This document shows, piece by piece, positions 23,281 through 31,991 of a stretch of 64,000 bases of DNA. Origin of the DNA: Sneathiella limimaris. GTDB lineage: Bacteria; Pseudomonadota; Alphaproteobacteria; Sneathiellales; Sneathiellaceae. Both the position numbers and the translations under genes were made by a program. Position 1 is the stretch's first letter, and the number at the start of each line of letters is the position of its first letter. Location of the stretch: NCBI RefSeq assembly GCF_012932565.1, contig NZ_JABBYJ010000001.1, positions 496,001-560,000 on the forward strand, read 5' to 3'. The notes below the pieces were generated by a model that saw only the letters and a list, made by a program, of their open reading frames with translations, searched no databases and had not been told where the DNA came from.

Positions 23281-24318
23281 ATGGACGTCAAAATCCGCGG
23301 AATTAAGGCATACTGGTCAAACGGCACAAAATATTATTACCACCGTAAATCTGGCATTCGAATTAAAGAGAAGTACGGAACTCTTCGCTTTGCGCTCAAA
23401 GTAGAAGAACTCAATCACCTTTATGAGCCAGAAAAATTTAGTTCCATACCCGGAACGTGGGGAGAGCTAGTCGAAAGGTATCGTGGAAGTGAAGAGTTCC
23501 GTCGCTTGGCACCAAGAACTAAGTCAGACTACCAAAAAATATTCAGTTATCTCAGCAGTACAAGGATGGCACGCCTCGAAAGAATAACTCCTGTCTCCTT
23601 GGAAAAACTGAAAAACCATGCGCTAAAGGAAAGAAAAAGAGACTTTGCGAACAAGCTTAGGAGCGTTATGTCTCTCACATTTAACTTCGGCGTTCGAAAC
23701 GATATTTGCAAAAAGAACCCGGCAGAAAAACTCCGAAAAATTCCCAGAGACAAACACAAGCCTCCTGCAAATAGGCCCTGGACCAATGAAGAAATCACAA
23801 CGGTTCTTGAAAACGCGCAAACGGCTGAAATAGCAGCTGGGATTGGCCTGAGTGCATATACTGCACTTCGAAGTGGTGACATGTTAAGTCTCAAGTGGAG
23901 TGATTACCAGAACGGCTTCATACAATGCCAACAATCCAAAACAGGAGATTTTGTGTGGGTGCCTGTAATCGCGGAGCTCAAAGCGATACTGGATAAAATG
24001 GATAGAAAATCGCCATGGATTGTCCTTAACACACGCGGCAAGCCATACACATCTAGCGGTTTTCAAACTCAGTTTCAAAAACTGAAGCGCTCTCTTATTA
24101 AACAAGGAAAAATAGGCGAGGGGCTTACCTTTCATGGCCTTCGCGTTACTGTGGCTACGCGATTGGCAGAAGCGGGATGCACAATCAACGAGATCAGAGC
24201 CGTCACAGGTCATACCACAAATGACTCCGTTGAAAGGTATGTCAGAACGGTTGATCAAAAGCGGCAGGCTCAGACAGCTATGCAGAAATTGGAACAAAGC
24301 AAATACAAAAGTGTCTAA
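23281..24318 (+). CDS. Tyrosine-type site-specific integrase of the tRNA-Thr island
   Basis: A 345-residue integrase. The N-terminal SAM-like domain covers about 55-150. The catalytic domain shows Arg in AYTALRSGDMLSLKW, Lys in CQQSKTGDFVWVP, HxxR in FHGLRVTVATRL, His in AVTGHTTNDS and Tyr in ERYVRTV. All catalytic positions are present. The 3' end points at the 3' end of tRNA-Thr, 58 bases away, which is the usual arrangement for an element integrated in a tRNA gene. It is A+T-richer than the recombinase at 13283-14293, so the two came from different sources. Confidence 0.9.
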   Translation: MDVKIRGIKAYWSNGTKYYYHRKSGIRIKEKYGTLRFALKVEELNHLYEPEKFSSIPGTWGELVERYRGSEEFRRLAPRTKSDYQKIFSYLSSTRMARLERITPVSLEKLKNHALKERKRDFANKLRSVMSLTFNFGVRNDICKKNPAEKLRKIPRDKHKPPANRPWTNEEITTVLENAQTAEIAAGIGLSAYTALRSGDMLSLKWSDYQNGFIQCQQSKTGDFVWVPVIAELKAILDKMDRKSPWIVLNTRGKPYTSSGFQTQFQKLKRSLIKQGKIGEGLTFHGLRVTVATRLAEAGCTINEIRAVTGHTTNDSVERYVRTVDQKRQAQTAMQKLEQSKYKSV

Positions 24319-24376
24319 AACACCGTCTAAAGGTGTCTAAAAAAAATGCATGCTCTCGGCTAAGTCATTGATTTTA

Positions 24377-24452
24377 TGGTGCCGCTGGCGTGACTCGAAC
24401 ACGCGACCTACGCATTACGAATGCGGTGCTCTACCAGCTGAGCTACAGCGGC
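24377..24452 (-). tRNA. tRNA-Thr (anticodon CGU)
   Basis: The minus strand folds as a tRNA. The acceptor GCCGCTG pairs with CAGCGGC, with discriminator A and an encoded CCA. The D arm is GCTC/GAGC, the T arm is GCGTG-TTCGAGT-CACGC, and the anticodon loop TTCGTAA gives CGT (CGU), reading ACG threonine codons. The top pair of the anticodon stem (27-43) is a C-T mismatch. It marks the right border of the island, with the integrase next to its 3' end. Confidence 0.93.
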
Positions 24453-24468
24453 ACTTGCGGGTATTTAT

Positions 24469-24494
24469 ACTTGTCACGGAAGACCGTGACAAGT
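24469..24494 (-). terminator. Hairpin after dctM
   Basis: A perfect 11-bp inverted repeat, ACTTGTCACGG (24469-24479) and CCGTGACAAGT (24484-24494), with a 4-base loop, 8 bases after the dctM stop. It has no pure T-run but probably ends the TRAP operon before the tRNA gene. Confidence 0.6.
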
Positions 24495-24502
24495 AGTTGT
24501 AA

Positions 24503-25858
24503 TCAGCCGTAGACCAAGCTTGGCAACCAAGTAATAATCTCTGGAAAATACATACAGAGAGCGAGGCCCAGAAACTGCAATCCCAAAAATGGAAGTGCTG
24601 CCTTAAAGATATCGGACATGGGAATAGAGCTTGGTGCAACACCTCTCAGATAAAACAGTGCATATCCAAATGGAGGCGATAGAAAACTCATCTGCATGTT
24701 CACCAGATAGAGAACCCCGAACCACAAGACCAGATCGCCCGAACTATCCAAGCCAAAAGCGGCAGCCCCTAGTCCTTTAATAATAGGCACAAAAATTGGA
24801 ACGCAGAGAAGCAAAATTCCAACCCAGTCCAGAAACATACCCAGAATTATAAGCAGGATTTGCATCAGGATTAAAATGCCCCATGGTCCCAACCCGGTTG
24901 CTGCCAGGGATTCCGTTACAAAGGTCTGTCCCCCTTGCAACACATACAGGCCAACAAAGATTGTCGCGCCGAACATGATCCAAATCACCATGGAGGAGGC
25001 TTTGAGTGTCGTTATGACCGCTTCTCGCGCTGTTTTCCAATTTAATTGCCGATGAAGAGCCGCGACGATGAAAGCCCCAAATGTTCCGATGCCTGCAGCC
25101 TCAACCGGTGTCGCAGCACCTGAAAAGAGGACAGAGAAAACAACCAGGATCAAAATTATGGGTGCAGCCATTTGCCTCAAAAGCAAAAACTTTTCCCTAA
25201 CACTGATCCGCTCCTCAACAGGGATTGGAGGGCCTTTTGCAGGATCCAGGAACGACATGACCGACACATAAAGGATATAGAACCCGGACAGCATCAAGCC
25301 GGGGATTACGGCCCCGATAAACAGCTCTCCAACAGATTGCTCAGCAACTACCGCATAAATAATGGCCAAAATCGAAGGCGGGATCAAAATACCAAGCGTG
25401 CCGCCGGCCATAATAGAGCCCATCGCTATCTTGGTATCATAATTTCTAGCCAACATAGCTGGCAGCGCAATAATTCCCATGGTGACAACAGCTGCCCCAA
25501 TCACGCCAACCATGGCCGCAAGGATTGTAGAGGCAATAATTGTTGCGGACGCAAGGCCACCCTTCAACCCTCCAAGAAGCTTGTAGATAACATCAAACAT
25601 CTCCTTGATTAGTCCGGCTCTCTCCAGCATGGCAGCCATAAAGATGAACAAGGGGATCGCAGAAAGCTGATAATCCGTCATCAATGGGAAAATACGACTG
25701 GGCACTATGTTGAGCGTCTGAGCATCACCCAGAACAAACAAAAAGACACAGGCTAAGCCACCGGTAACAAAGGCAAGAGGTAACCCTGCCGCAAGAAGCA
25801 GCAACAAGCTGCCAAACATGATCAGGGTGAGCCAACCAATTTCAATTTCAAGACCCAT
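24503..25858 (-). CDS. dctM: TRAP transporter large permease subunit DctM
   Basis: A 451-residue membrane protein with about 12 spans of the DctM family. Typical stretches are PLFIFMAAMLERAGL, GGTLGILIPPSILAIIYAVV, ATPVEAAGIGTFGA and QMSFLSPPFGYALFYLRG. It is the ion-coupled channel of a tripartite periplasmic transporter. Its start overlaps the small subunit's stop by one base (TGATG). The solute is probably an organic acid; which one cannot be read from sequence. Confidence 0.92.
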   Translation of the reverse strand: MGLEIEIGWLTLIMFGSLLLLLAAGLPLAFVTGGLACVFLFVLGDAQTLNIVPSRIFPLMTDYQLSAIPLFIFMAAMLERAGLIKEMFDVIYKLLGGLKGGLASATIIASTILAAMVGVIGAAVVTMGIIALPAMLARNYDTKIAMGSIMAGGTLGILIPPSILAIIYAVVAEQSVGELFIGAVIPGLMLSGFYILYVSVMSFLDPAKGPPIPVEERISVREKFLLLRQMAAPIILILVVFSVLFSGAATPVEAAGIGTFGAFIVAALHRQLNWKTAREAVITTLKASSMVIWIMFGATIFVGLYVLQGGQTFVTESLAATGLGPWGILILMQILLIILGMFLDWVGILLLCVPIFVPIIKGLGAAAFGLDSSGDLVLWFGVLYLVNMQMSFLSPPFGYALFYLRGVAPSSIPMSDIFKAALPFLGLQFLGLALCMYFPEIITWLPSLVYG

Positions 25859-27078
25859 CAGACAGCTCCCCCACTTGATACATTTTCAGGATTGATCAGG
25901 GTTCGGATATCTTTGAGAACCAATGATATGCCTTGCAAAATCAGCAACAAGCTACCCACTATCATCACACATTTAACAGGCCAGTACTGAATGGCCCATT
26001 CCGTGAAGGAAACCTCATTTTGACCAATTGCGTCGACTGAGAAGATGTAGCTTGTAACGAGGAGCGTTCCCGCAAAGATAAAGAAGAAAACGGATGTCAA
26101 CAAATCGACAAAGGCTTTACCCCTCATCGAGAATTTTGCGTAAAAAATATCAACACGAACATGACTTCCAGTCAGCATGGCGTAGGCTCCTGCCACCAGA
26201 TACTGCATACCAAACATGAGAAACATGCTTTCATGCGCCCAATTGGTCGGACTGTTAAAAACATACCGGACAACGACTTCGTAGTAATAAACGAAAACAG
26301 CGATAATCGACCAAAAAGCTACAAATTCACCGGAATAAAGAGAAATACGATCCAGAATTCCTGCTACACCGGTTCCCACGAACCGGCTGTCTTCTTCAAC
26401 CTGATCACGAACAATCTCTCCTTCCGGATTTTCTGCGAGGTTCCGTTCCGCCTTTTTCATCAGTGACGGAATAAGAAACAGATCCACCAGCAAGAAAACC
26501 CCTATCAACGAGACTGCATAAAAGGCAAAATTACTCCAGTTTTCCCGTCTACTTTCAGCTGCCGCTGCCTTATCCTTTAGCCCAGCGACTTCTGATTTGA
26601 TCTGCCGAATATCTGTCTGGTTATCTTCAATCTTGGCTGTTTCTTTCTCAATACGGCTTTCATAACGTTTGTAGGAACTTGAACCGCTTTCAGCCGTCTC
26701 CAACCTTTTTCTGGAGTCTTCAATCCGATCCTGTGATTTGAGAATTGCTTTTTCTTTTCGCTCTATTGTTTTATCGACAACCTCAAGCGACGCTGTAGCA
26801 TCTGAGTATACCACCCTGGCATCTCGTTCCACGGAAGACGCATAGAGAATAAGAGCAAAAAGGGGCCAAAAAACTAACCCCAACAAGTTTCTCAGATACA
26901 AACGATGCAGCCCGAGAAAACCACCTACTAACCAAACAAAATAAGCAGTTCCTAGTGAATATTTATTTGCTGATCCAGACTTGCCTGACCGTCTGGACAG
27001 CACCATTGCTATTAATGGGAATATGATAAGCCCTGACCAATACAGCCAATGGGGCAAAACGAAGTCGACGCTTGGCAT
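25858..27078 (-). CDS. dctQ: TRAP small permease DctQ fused to an N-terminal TM2 domain and coiled coil
   Basis: A 406-residue protein, more than twice the usual DctQ length. Residues 10-80 form a TM2-type domain with GGFLGLHRLYLRN (52-64), a motif shared with TM2 membrane proteins. Residues 84-180 are a charged coiled coil. One membrane span lies at about 184-205, then a normal DctQ domain at 238-390 with FWSIIAVFVYYYEVVVRYVF, WAHESMFLMFG and GSHVRVDIFY. DctQ bridges the binding protein and DctM. The extension probably adds oligomerisation or membrane scaffolding. The gene is coupled to dctM. Confidence 0.85.
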   Translation of the reverse strand: MPSVDFVLPHWLYWSGLIIFPLIAMVLSRRSGKSGSANKYSLGTAYFVWLVGGFLGLHRLYLRNLLGLVFWPLFALILYASSVERDARVVYSDATASLEVVDKTIERKEKAILKSQDRIEDSRKRLETAESGSSSYKRYESRIEKETAKIEDNQTDIRQIKSEVAGLKDKAAAAESRRENWSNFAFYAVSLIGVFLLVDLFLIPSLMKKAERNLAENPEGEIVRDQVEEDSRFVGTGVAGILDRISLYSGEFVAFWSIIAVFVYYYEVVVRYVFNSPTNWAHESMFLMFGMQYLVAGAYAMLTGSHVRVDIFYAKFSMRGKAFVDLLTSVFFFIFAGTLLVTSYIFSVDAIGQNEVSFTEWAIQYWPVKCVMIVGSLLLILQGISLVLKDIRTLINPENVSSGGAV

Positions 27079-27116
27079 CTCTCCGTACTCCTACTTTAGA
27101 TATACAGAAAACTGAA

Positions 27117-27140
27117 AGGATCCGCCATTCAGCGGACCCT
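27117..27140 (-). terminator. Intercistronic hairpin between dctP and dctQ
   Basis: An inverted repeat with one mismatch (27117-27125 against 27132-27140, loop CATTCA) lies between the dctP stop and the dctQ start. Such hairpins often reduce read-through so that the binding protein is made in excess over the permease. Confidence 0.5.
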
Positions 27141-27159
27141 CTCGAATATGTGGATTGGA

Positions 27160-28263
27160 TCAGTATTTTAGACTGTAGTTCTCAATCATTTCCGGTGTGA
27201 CATAACCCAGAGAACCAGACATCATATAGTCCAACTGAACCTTAAAGACTTTAGCTGCATCTGCATCCTTATTCGCCCAAGCGAACCAACGCTCCACCGC
27301 AACTTCAGTCAAGGCCTCGATGTCATCTTGAGAAAGACGTGTGACTTCTGTTCCTTCTTCCTCAAACTTTTTCCAAGCTTCCTGATCAGCTTTCTGAATT
27401 TTGGCATGATGTTCAATTGAATATGATTTTACTTCCATTTCAACGAACTGTTTCATAGCAGGACTCAACGCATTCCACGCATCCATTCCAACAGTCAGAT
27501 CCATAACATCAACAGGCTGGTACACAGACATGAAGCCTGGAGGACCCATTGAAATATATTTCGTAACCTGACCAAACCCGAGAGCATGGTTAATCGCAGG
27601 ACCAACATAGTCTGCTACGTCAATTGTCCCTTTTTCAAGTGCCGGGAAAATTTCCGAACCGGGAAGAAGTGTAGTTTTAGCTCCAATCGCCTGGAACACT
27701 TCTGCAACCATGCCACCTGGCAATCTCATCTTCCGCCCGCGGAAATCATCAATAGATCTGATCGGAACCTTTGAATGAATAATGTTCGGGCCATGGTGGA
27801 TCGGGCCAACGTAATACATTCCCTGCTTAGCAAAGATATCCCGAGCCATTTGCAGGCCACCAAGCCCATAGAAAAACACATCCCATTCATGAGGGTTTCT
27901 AAGACCAAGCGGATATGATGATAAGAACACAGCCGCCGGAATACGTCCTGCCCAGTAAAGAGTAAAAGGGTTCATCGCCTGCAGAACACCGTTCTTAACC
28001 GCGTCAAACAACTGAAAATCGCCAACTACGTCTTTCGCGCCAAAGGGAATAAATTCCAGTTCCCCGCCAGACTTTTCCTTAATGGAAGCACACCATTCTT
28101 TAAAGATATTGAGACCAATACCTCCTGGCCAAGAGGTTTGAACTTTCCAACTGGTAGTTTCACCGGCTGCTGTGGCAATTGATGGAGCCGCGATCGCAGC
28201 GGCACCCGCTGCGGCAGATCCTGCCAATATTTTTCGCCTGCTGAGTTTTTGATCTTTCATCAT
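27160..28263 (-). CDS. dctP: TRAP transporter substrate-binding protein DctP
   Basis: A 367-residue periplasmic solute receptor with a Tat signal (SRRKILAGSAAAGAAAIAAP). The body follows the DctP/TAXI-like pattern: VQTSWPGGIGLNIFKEW, IRSIDDFRGRKMRLPGGMV and PGSEIFPALEKGTIDVADYVG. It resembles binding proteins for 2-oxo acids such as pyruvate-like or lactate-type substrates, but assignment is uncertain. It is the first gene of dctP-dctQ-dctM, separated from dctQ by a hairpin. Confidence 0.9.
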   Translation of the reverse strand: MMKDQKLSRRKILAGSAAAGAAAIAAPSIATAAGETTSWKVQTSWPGGIGLNIFKEWCASIKEKSGGELEFIPFGAKDVVGDFQLFDAVKNGVLQAMNPFTLYWAGRIPAAVFLSSYPLGLRNPHEWDVFFYGLGGLQMARDIFAKQGMYYVGPIHHGPNIIHSKVPIRSIDDFRGRKMRLPGGMVAEVFQAIGAKTTLLPGSEIFPALEKGTIDVADYVGPAINHALGFGQVTKYISMGPPGFMSVYQPVDVMDLTVGMDAWNALSPAMKQFVEMEVKSYSIEHHAKIQKADQEAWKKFEEEGTEVTRLSQDDIEALTEVAVERWFAWANKDADAAKVFKVQLDYMMSGSLGYVTPEMIENYSLKY

Positions 28264-28412
28264 TTCTTCCCAATTATGGTTTTTGCGCCCCTGTCTCCTA
28301 TTTTTTTATTTTAGTTTTTTCTTATTTTTTTAAGCCTACATCAGCTCATCAAAAATTTGAAATTTCAAATGACCAGAATGGAAGATTTTCCATATTATGG
28401 AATGCAATAAAC

Positions 28413-28449
28413 TAAAAAAAAGCCCCTCTCCGAAAGGAGAGAAGCTTTT
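28413..28449 (-). terminator. Terminator of the hemC-hemD/X-hemY operon
   Basis: On the minus strand CTCTCC (28441-28436) pairs with GGAGAG (28431-28426) around a TTTC loop, extended by AAGC/GCTT after a small internal loop, followed by eight T's (28420-28413). It starts 28 bases after the hemY stop. Confidence 0.8.
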
Positions 28450-28476
28450 AAATTCAATAATTTAGATTAAATTGGC

Positions 28477-29817
28477 TTAAGAACTTACAGGCAATTCAGT
28501 TACCACCTCTGCTTCAATCAGATCCGGAGTACCGCCCCGCTCCAGAGATCGCCAAACATAACCATCAAATTTATGGCAGGTAGGACAGGTTGGCTGCCAA
28601 CTCGCCTCCTGACGGCCACATCCATTACAATGCCAGGCAGGATCCGGTTTTGCTTCCACACTTTTCTGAATCCATTTTCTAGCCGCCGCCGCATCAGCGT
28701 TTGCCCGCTCCTCAAGATCTGCAAGAAGTCTGTACACTTCGGCCGTCGGATCTGTATCCACCAATTTTATAAGATAAGCTCTAGCCTCTCCCCATTCTCT
28801 CGCAGCAAGAGCCGCTTTGGCTAACGCTAAAAGGCTATCCCGATGGCCCGGGTTCACGTGATCAAACAAACGCTTCGCCCTGGCAAGCCAGTCGCCTTCA
28901 CTCTCCACAGGAACTAGCTTCTGAATAGCGTCCACCACCTCTGGGTGAGGGCATTCTGTCCAAATTGCAGAAATCAGTTTTTCACGCTTGCGATCCTCAC
29001 TTGCGAGCTGAATAGTTTTTACAGCTGCTGGGACAAATGTTTTATCCGCATTTCGCGATTGCTGAAGATATTGGCGGGCTATATCAATCTTACCAGCTTG
29101 AACCTGTTCCAATGCCAATTCATAGGTAAGTATTGCCCGCATTCTCTGAAATTCAGAAGTTCGAGACGCTTTACCTTTAAAGTGACTATCCAGCGCCTGG
29201 AGAGCGTCTTCGTATTTTTTCAACTGAATATTCAGAAGCAACAAATCCTGGGTTACCCATTCAGTACCTGGTTTTAAACGATCGGCCCGTTTCACCAAAT
29301 CCAGTGCTTTAGGTAAATCATTATTTCGCTTAGCCTGAGAAATTAACCCACGAAGTCCGAGTAGCTCTGTTTCAGGCTGCTCAGTCATCCTGCTGTAGTA
29401 AACTTCGGTTGCTCTTTCATCCTTATTCAACTCAGCGGCCTGGGCAGCCAAAAGCAAGGTGAGAGGTTCTCCTTTAAGGTGTTTCTCAGCATCAATAGCT
29501 GCTCGCCGTGCTGCATCCGGATTTCCAGAAGCAATTGCAACCATTCCATGGCTGATAGCGTCCATTCCCTTGCTTCGCTTTCGGCTAGCAAATAGTCCAC
29601 CTATCCGTCCGGGACTTGACCGAATCCATCGATAAACCAAAATCAGAAGGGATATAACAAGCGCTAAAACTGCGGCAAGCCCAACAAGGACCACCATGCT
29701 TGTTTCAACTACATAGTTCCCCCATCGCAAATTGACAGCACCTGGATTGTCTGCAAGCCAGACCCCAGCAGCAGACAAAATGGCAATGACGATGAATAAG
29801 TAAACAGCTCTAATCAT
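28477..29817 (-). CDS. hemY: HemY-type TPR membrane protein with C-terminal zinc ribbon
   Basis: A 446-residue protein with two N-terminal membrane spans (residues about 4-20 and 38-62) followed by tetratricopeptide-like helices. This is the HemY_N family found beside hemC and hemD; it is not the oxidase also called HemY. The C-terminus has two CxxC pairs, WHCNGCGRQEASW and TCPTCHKFDGYVW, a rubredoxin-like zinc ribbon similar to that of LapB/YciM. That points to a scaffold or metal/heme-sensing role. It follows hemD/X by 8 bases. Confidence 0.82.
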   Translation of the reverse strand: MIRAVYLFIVIAILSAAGVWLADNPGAVNLRWGNYVVETSMVVLVGLAAVLALVISLLILVYRWIRSSPGRIGGLFASRKRSKGMDAISHGMVAIASGNPDAARRAAIDAEKHLKGEPLTLLLAAQAAELNKDERATEVYYSRMTEQPETELLGLRGLISQAKRNNDLPKALDLVKRADRLKPGTEWVTQDLLLLNIQLKKYEDALQALDSHFKGKASRTSEFQRMRAILTYELALEQVQAGKIDIARQYLQQSRNADKTFVPAAVKTIQLASEDRKREKLISAIWTECPHPEVVDAIQKLVPVESEGDWLARAKRLFDHVNPGHRDSLLALAKAALAAREWGEARAYLIKLVDTDPTAEVYRLLADLEERANADAAAARKWIQKSVEAKPDPAWHCNGCGRQEASWQPTCPTCHKFDGYVWRSLERGGTPDLIEAEVVTELPVSS

Positions 29818-29825
29818 CTGTACCC

Positions 29826-31982
29826 CTAGTTCTCATTGCCTGTTTTATCGAGTGCCGCAGTGGATGCCTTACTAATCAAGTCGCCAAGACTTTTATCAAC
29901 CAGAAGCCTTGCTTCCGCCCCTTTGAGCCATGACGCCATCACCTTTGCTGGCTCACCTTGGAGCCCTTTTACAACATTAACCGCTGTAGCTAGGTCACCA
30001 TCAAACAGAGCCATTTCCGCTTTAGTGACTTGAAAATCAACACTATCAGCCTCTGCTCCATCGACACGGCGGAACTTCACAAGAGATGCAAGATTATGGA
30101 GAGTTTTTCCATACCAAGTTTCACTCTCGGGCAGTCGCGATGCCTGAACAGCGTCGGTTGCGAGAGAGCCAAACCCCTCTGTCAAATCACGGTAGGTTGG
30201 CGCTCCTGTCTTCGCAACATCAGAAAGAAGAGCCAAATCTGGCTGTAGTTTAGCTGGCAGCACAGCCATGGCTTGTTGCCAGGCGCCGTCGAAAGGCTGA
30301 GCTGTTTGGCTTTTCCGCTGAAGCTGCCCAAGTGCCAAGAGTGACAACGCATCACCACTATTTACTTCACTGGACCGCGATTCTTTCACTGTTTCTTCCA
30401 GCGCGGCAGATAGTGTTTCCAGTTGTGACTTCTGCGAAGCCAAATCCGTAATCGATGCCGCCTGTTCTTCTTTTAGAGATCGAATCTGTCCTGTAAGATT
30501 TTCAAGTGCACTTCTGAGTGCCGTAAGTTCGGCGACCGCCGCAGCATTCGCTGGTACCTCTCCTTCAGTCTCTCCACCAGAACCCATCAATGATATGGAC
30601 GCAACATTCTCTTGTACCCCTTTAACAGCCACATCCAACTCCTGAAGCCGCATTTCCAAGGTATCCAAACGATCTTCCAAACCTTCAGGTGCATTTGAGG
30701 TTTGGGACTTCAAGCTATTGACTTCATCTTTTAAGAGAGGAATCTCTGCAAGGGCTGCCGTCACATTCTCTGGCACCACAACCTCAGTCGTTTTTGGCAA
30801 GGCTGCTATTTTTTGATCCAACTCTGACAATCGCTGCGCCAGAACCTTTTCAAGCTCATTGGAGCTACCTTGCCCACTCAGAATTGCGCGGGTTTCTTCT
30901 GGCAGATACTTGGAGACAGAAGGATAAAGAAGTGGCCAAGCTGCCATCCCGAGGCAAAATACAAAAAATAGTCCAACGAGAGTCCAAAGAACCCGAGAGC
31001 CACCTGATTTCTTTTCTGAAACTGGTGTAGTTGCTGATCCCTTGGGTGAACTGGGTGATCCGTTTGTAACTTTAGAAGATGAACCCGAGCTTGAAGTGGA
31101 TTTTGCAGCATCGCTTGGTGGTACCGCAGTTTTTGAAGCTGATTTTGAATCTACGGATGACTTTTCAGTATCTTTTTTTACCTGCGGGTCTTTATCCCCG
31201 GTATTTGACTTCTCTGACACGGTGTGCTCCCTGGTCCCCTTCTGCTCAGCTTCTCTTTGCTGGGCGCTTTGACCAATCTTCTCATTGATCAGGTTCAGTA
31301 ATGACTTTTCTTTCGGCTGACTAGCAACATGAATTCCATGGAACCCAAGTCCGTCCAATCTATTGGCAACATTTTCGCTCAAACACCAGGCATCCATATG
31401 TGCCAACTGTGATTGAAGACCAGCCGACTGTACCAACTCACAGAATACTTCCGCTGTATAAGGGGAGAATAACAAGACTCCCTGTAATTTACCATGCCTG
31501 AATGCATCCAAGGCTTCGCTTGTAAAGCCTTCTACCTTTGCAGCATCATAAAGGATCTCACGGCGGTAAAAATAACCCGCTTTTTCCAAAACACCCTGTA
31601 AATCACCTGCTAAGCGCTTCCCGCCAACATGCAACAAAACACCTTGAGTGGGATCTACAGAATTCTGGATTAATTTTGCAAGATCGTCGATATTTCCATC
31701 AGCTGACTTAACAGTTTCAAATCCACCCAGAATAGCCGCTTCAGCAGTCTTGTTGCCGACGCAATATATAGGCAGAGATCGGTTTTGAATCAAAGGCAGT
31801 AGATTGTCTAACCCGTTGATACTGGTAACGATCAACGCCTGAACCCCTTTCAGATCAAGTGATTTCCGATCCACTGGTCTGATTTCAAGAAGCGGGGACG
31901 AAACGACAGTATGGCCCTCAGCTTCCAACTTGGCTGTCAGGGATTTTGAAACAGATATTGGTCGGGTGATCAGGAATTGCAT
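29826..31982 (-). CDS. hemD: Uroporphyrinogen-III synthase (HemD) fused to HemX/mitofilin-like domain
   Basis: A 718-residue bifunctional-looking protein. Residues 1-235 are HemD, which cyclises hydroxymethylbilane to uroporphyrinogen III in the cytoplasm: LITRPISVSKSLTAKLEAEG at the start, LLHVGGKRLAGDL and GVLLFSPYTAEVF. A Ser/Lys/Thr-rich linker (about 245-330) leads to one membrane span (about 332-352). The rest is a coiled-coil HemX/mitofilin-like periplasmic domain (LDTLEMRLQELDVAV). Sequence change across the linker is abrupt but in one frame. It sits between hemC and hemY in one operon. Confidence 0.87.
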   Translation of the reverse strand: MQFLITRPISVSKSLTAKLEAEGHTVVSSPLLEIRPVDRKSLDLKGVQALIVTSINGLDNLLPLIQNRSLPIYCVGNKTAEAAILGGFETVKSADGNIDDLAKLIQNSVDPTQGVLLHVGGKRLAGDLQGVLEKAGYFYRREILYDAAKVEGFTSEALDAFRHGKLQGVLLFSPYTAEVFCELVQSAGLQSQLAHMDAWCLSENVANRLDGLGFHGIHVASQPKEKSLLNLINEKIGQSAQQREAEQKGTREHTVSEKSNTGDKDPQVKKDTEKSSVDSKSASKTAVPPSDAAKSTSSSGSSSKVTNGSPSSPKGSATTPVSEKKSGGSRVLWTLVGLFFVFCLGMAAWPLLYPSVSKYLPEETRAILSGQGSSNELEKVLAQRLSELDQKIAALPKTTEVVVPENVTAALAEIPLLKDEVNSLKSQTSNAPEGLEDRLDTLEMRLQELDVAVKGVQENVASISLMGSGGETEGEVPANAAAVAELTALRSALENLTGQIRSLKEEQAASITDLASQKSQLETLSAALEETVKESRSSEVNSGDALSLLALGQLQRKSQTAQPFDGAWQQAMAVLPAKLQPDLALLSDVAKTGAPTYRDLTEGFGSLATDAVQASRLPESETWYGKTLHNLASLVKFRRVDGAEADSVDFQVTKAEMALFDGDLATAVNVVKGLQGEPAKVMASWLKGAEARLLVDKSLGDLISKASTAALDKTGNEN

Positions 31983-31991
31983 GTCTAATGA

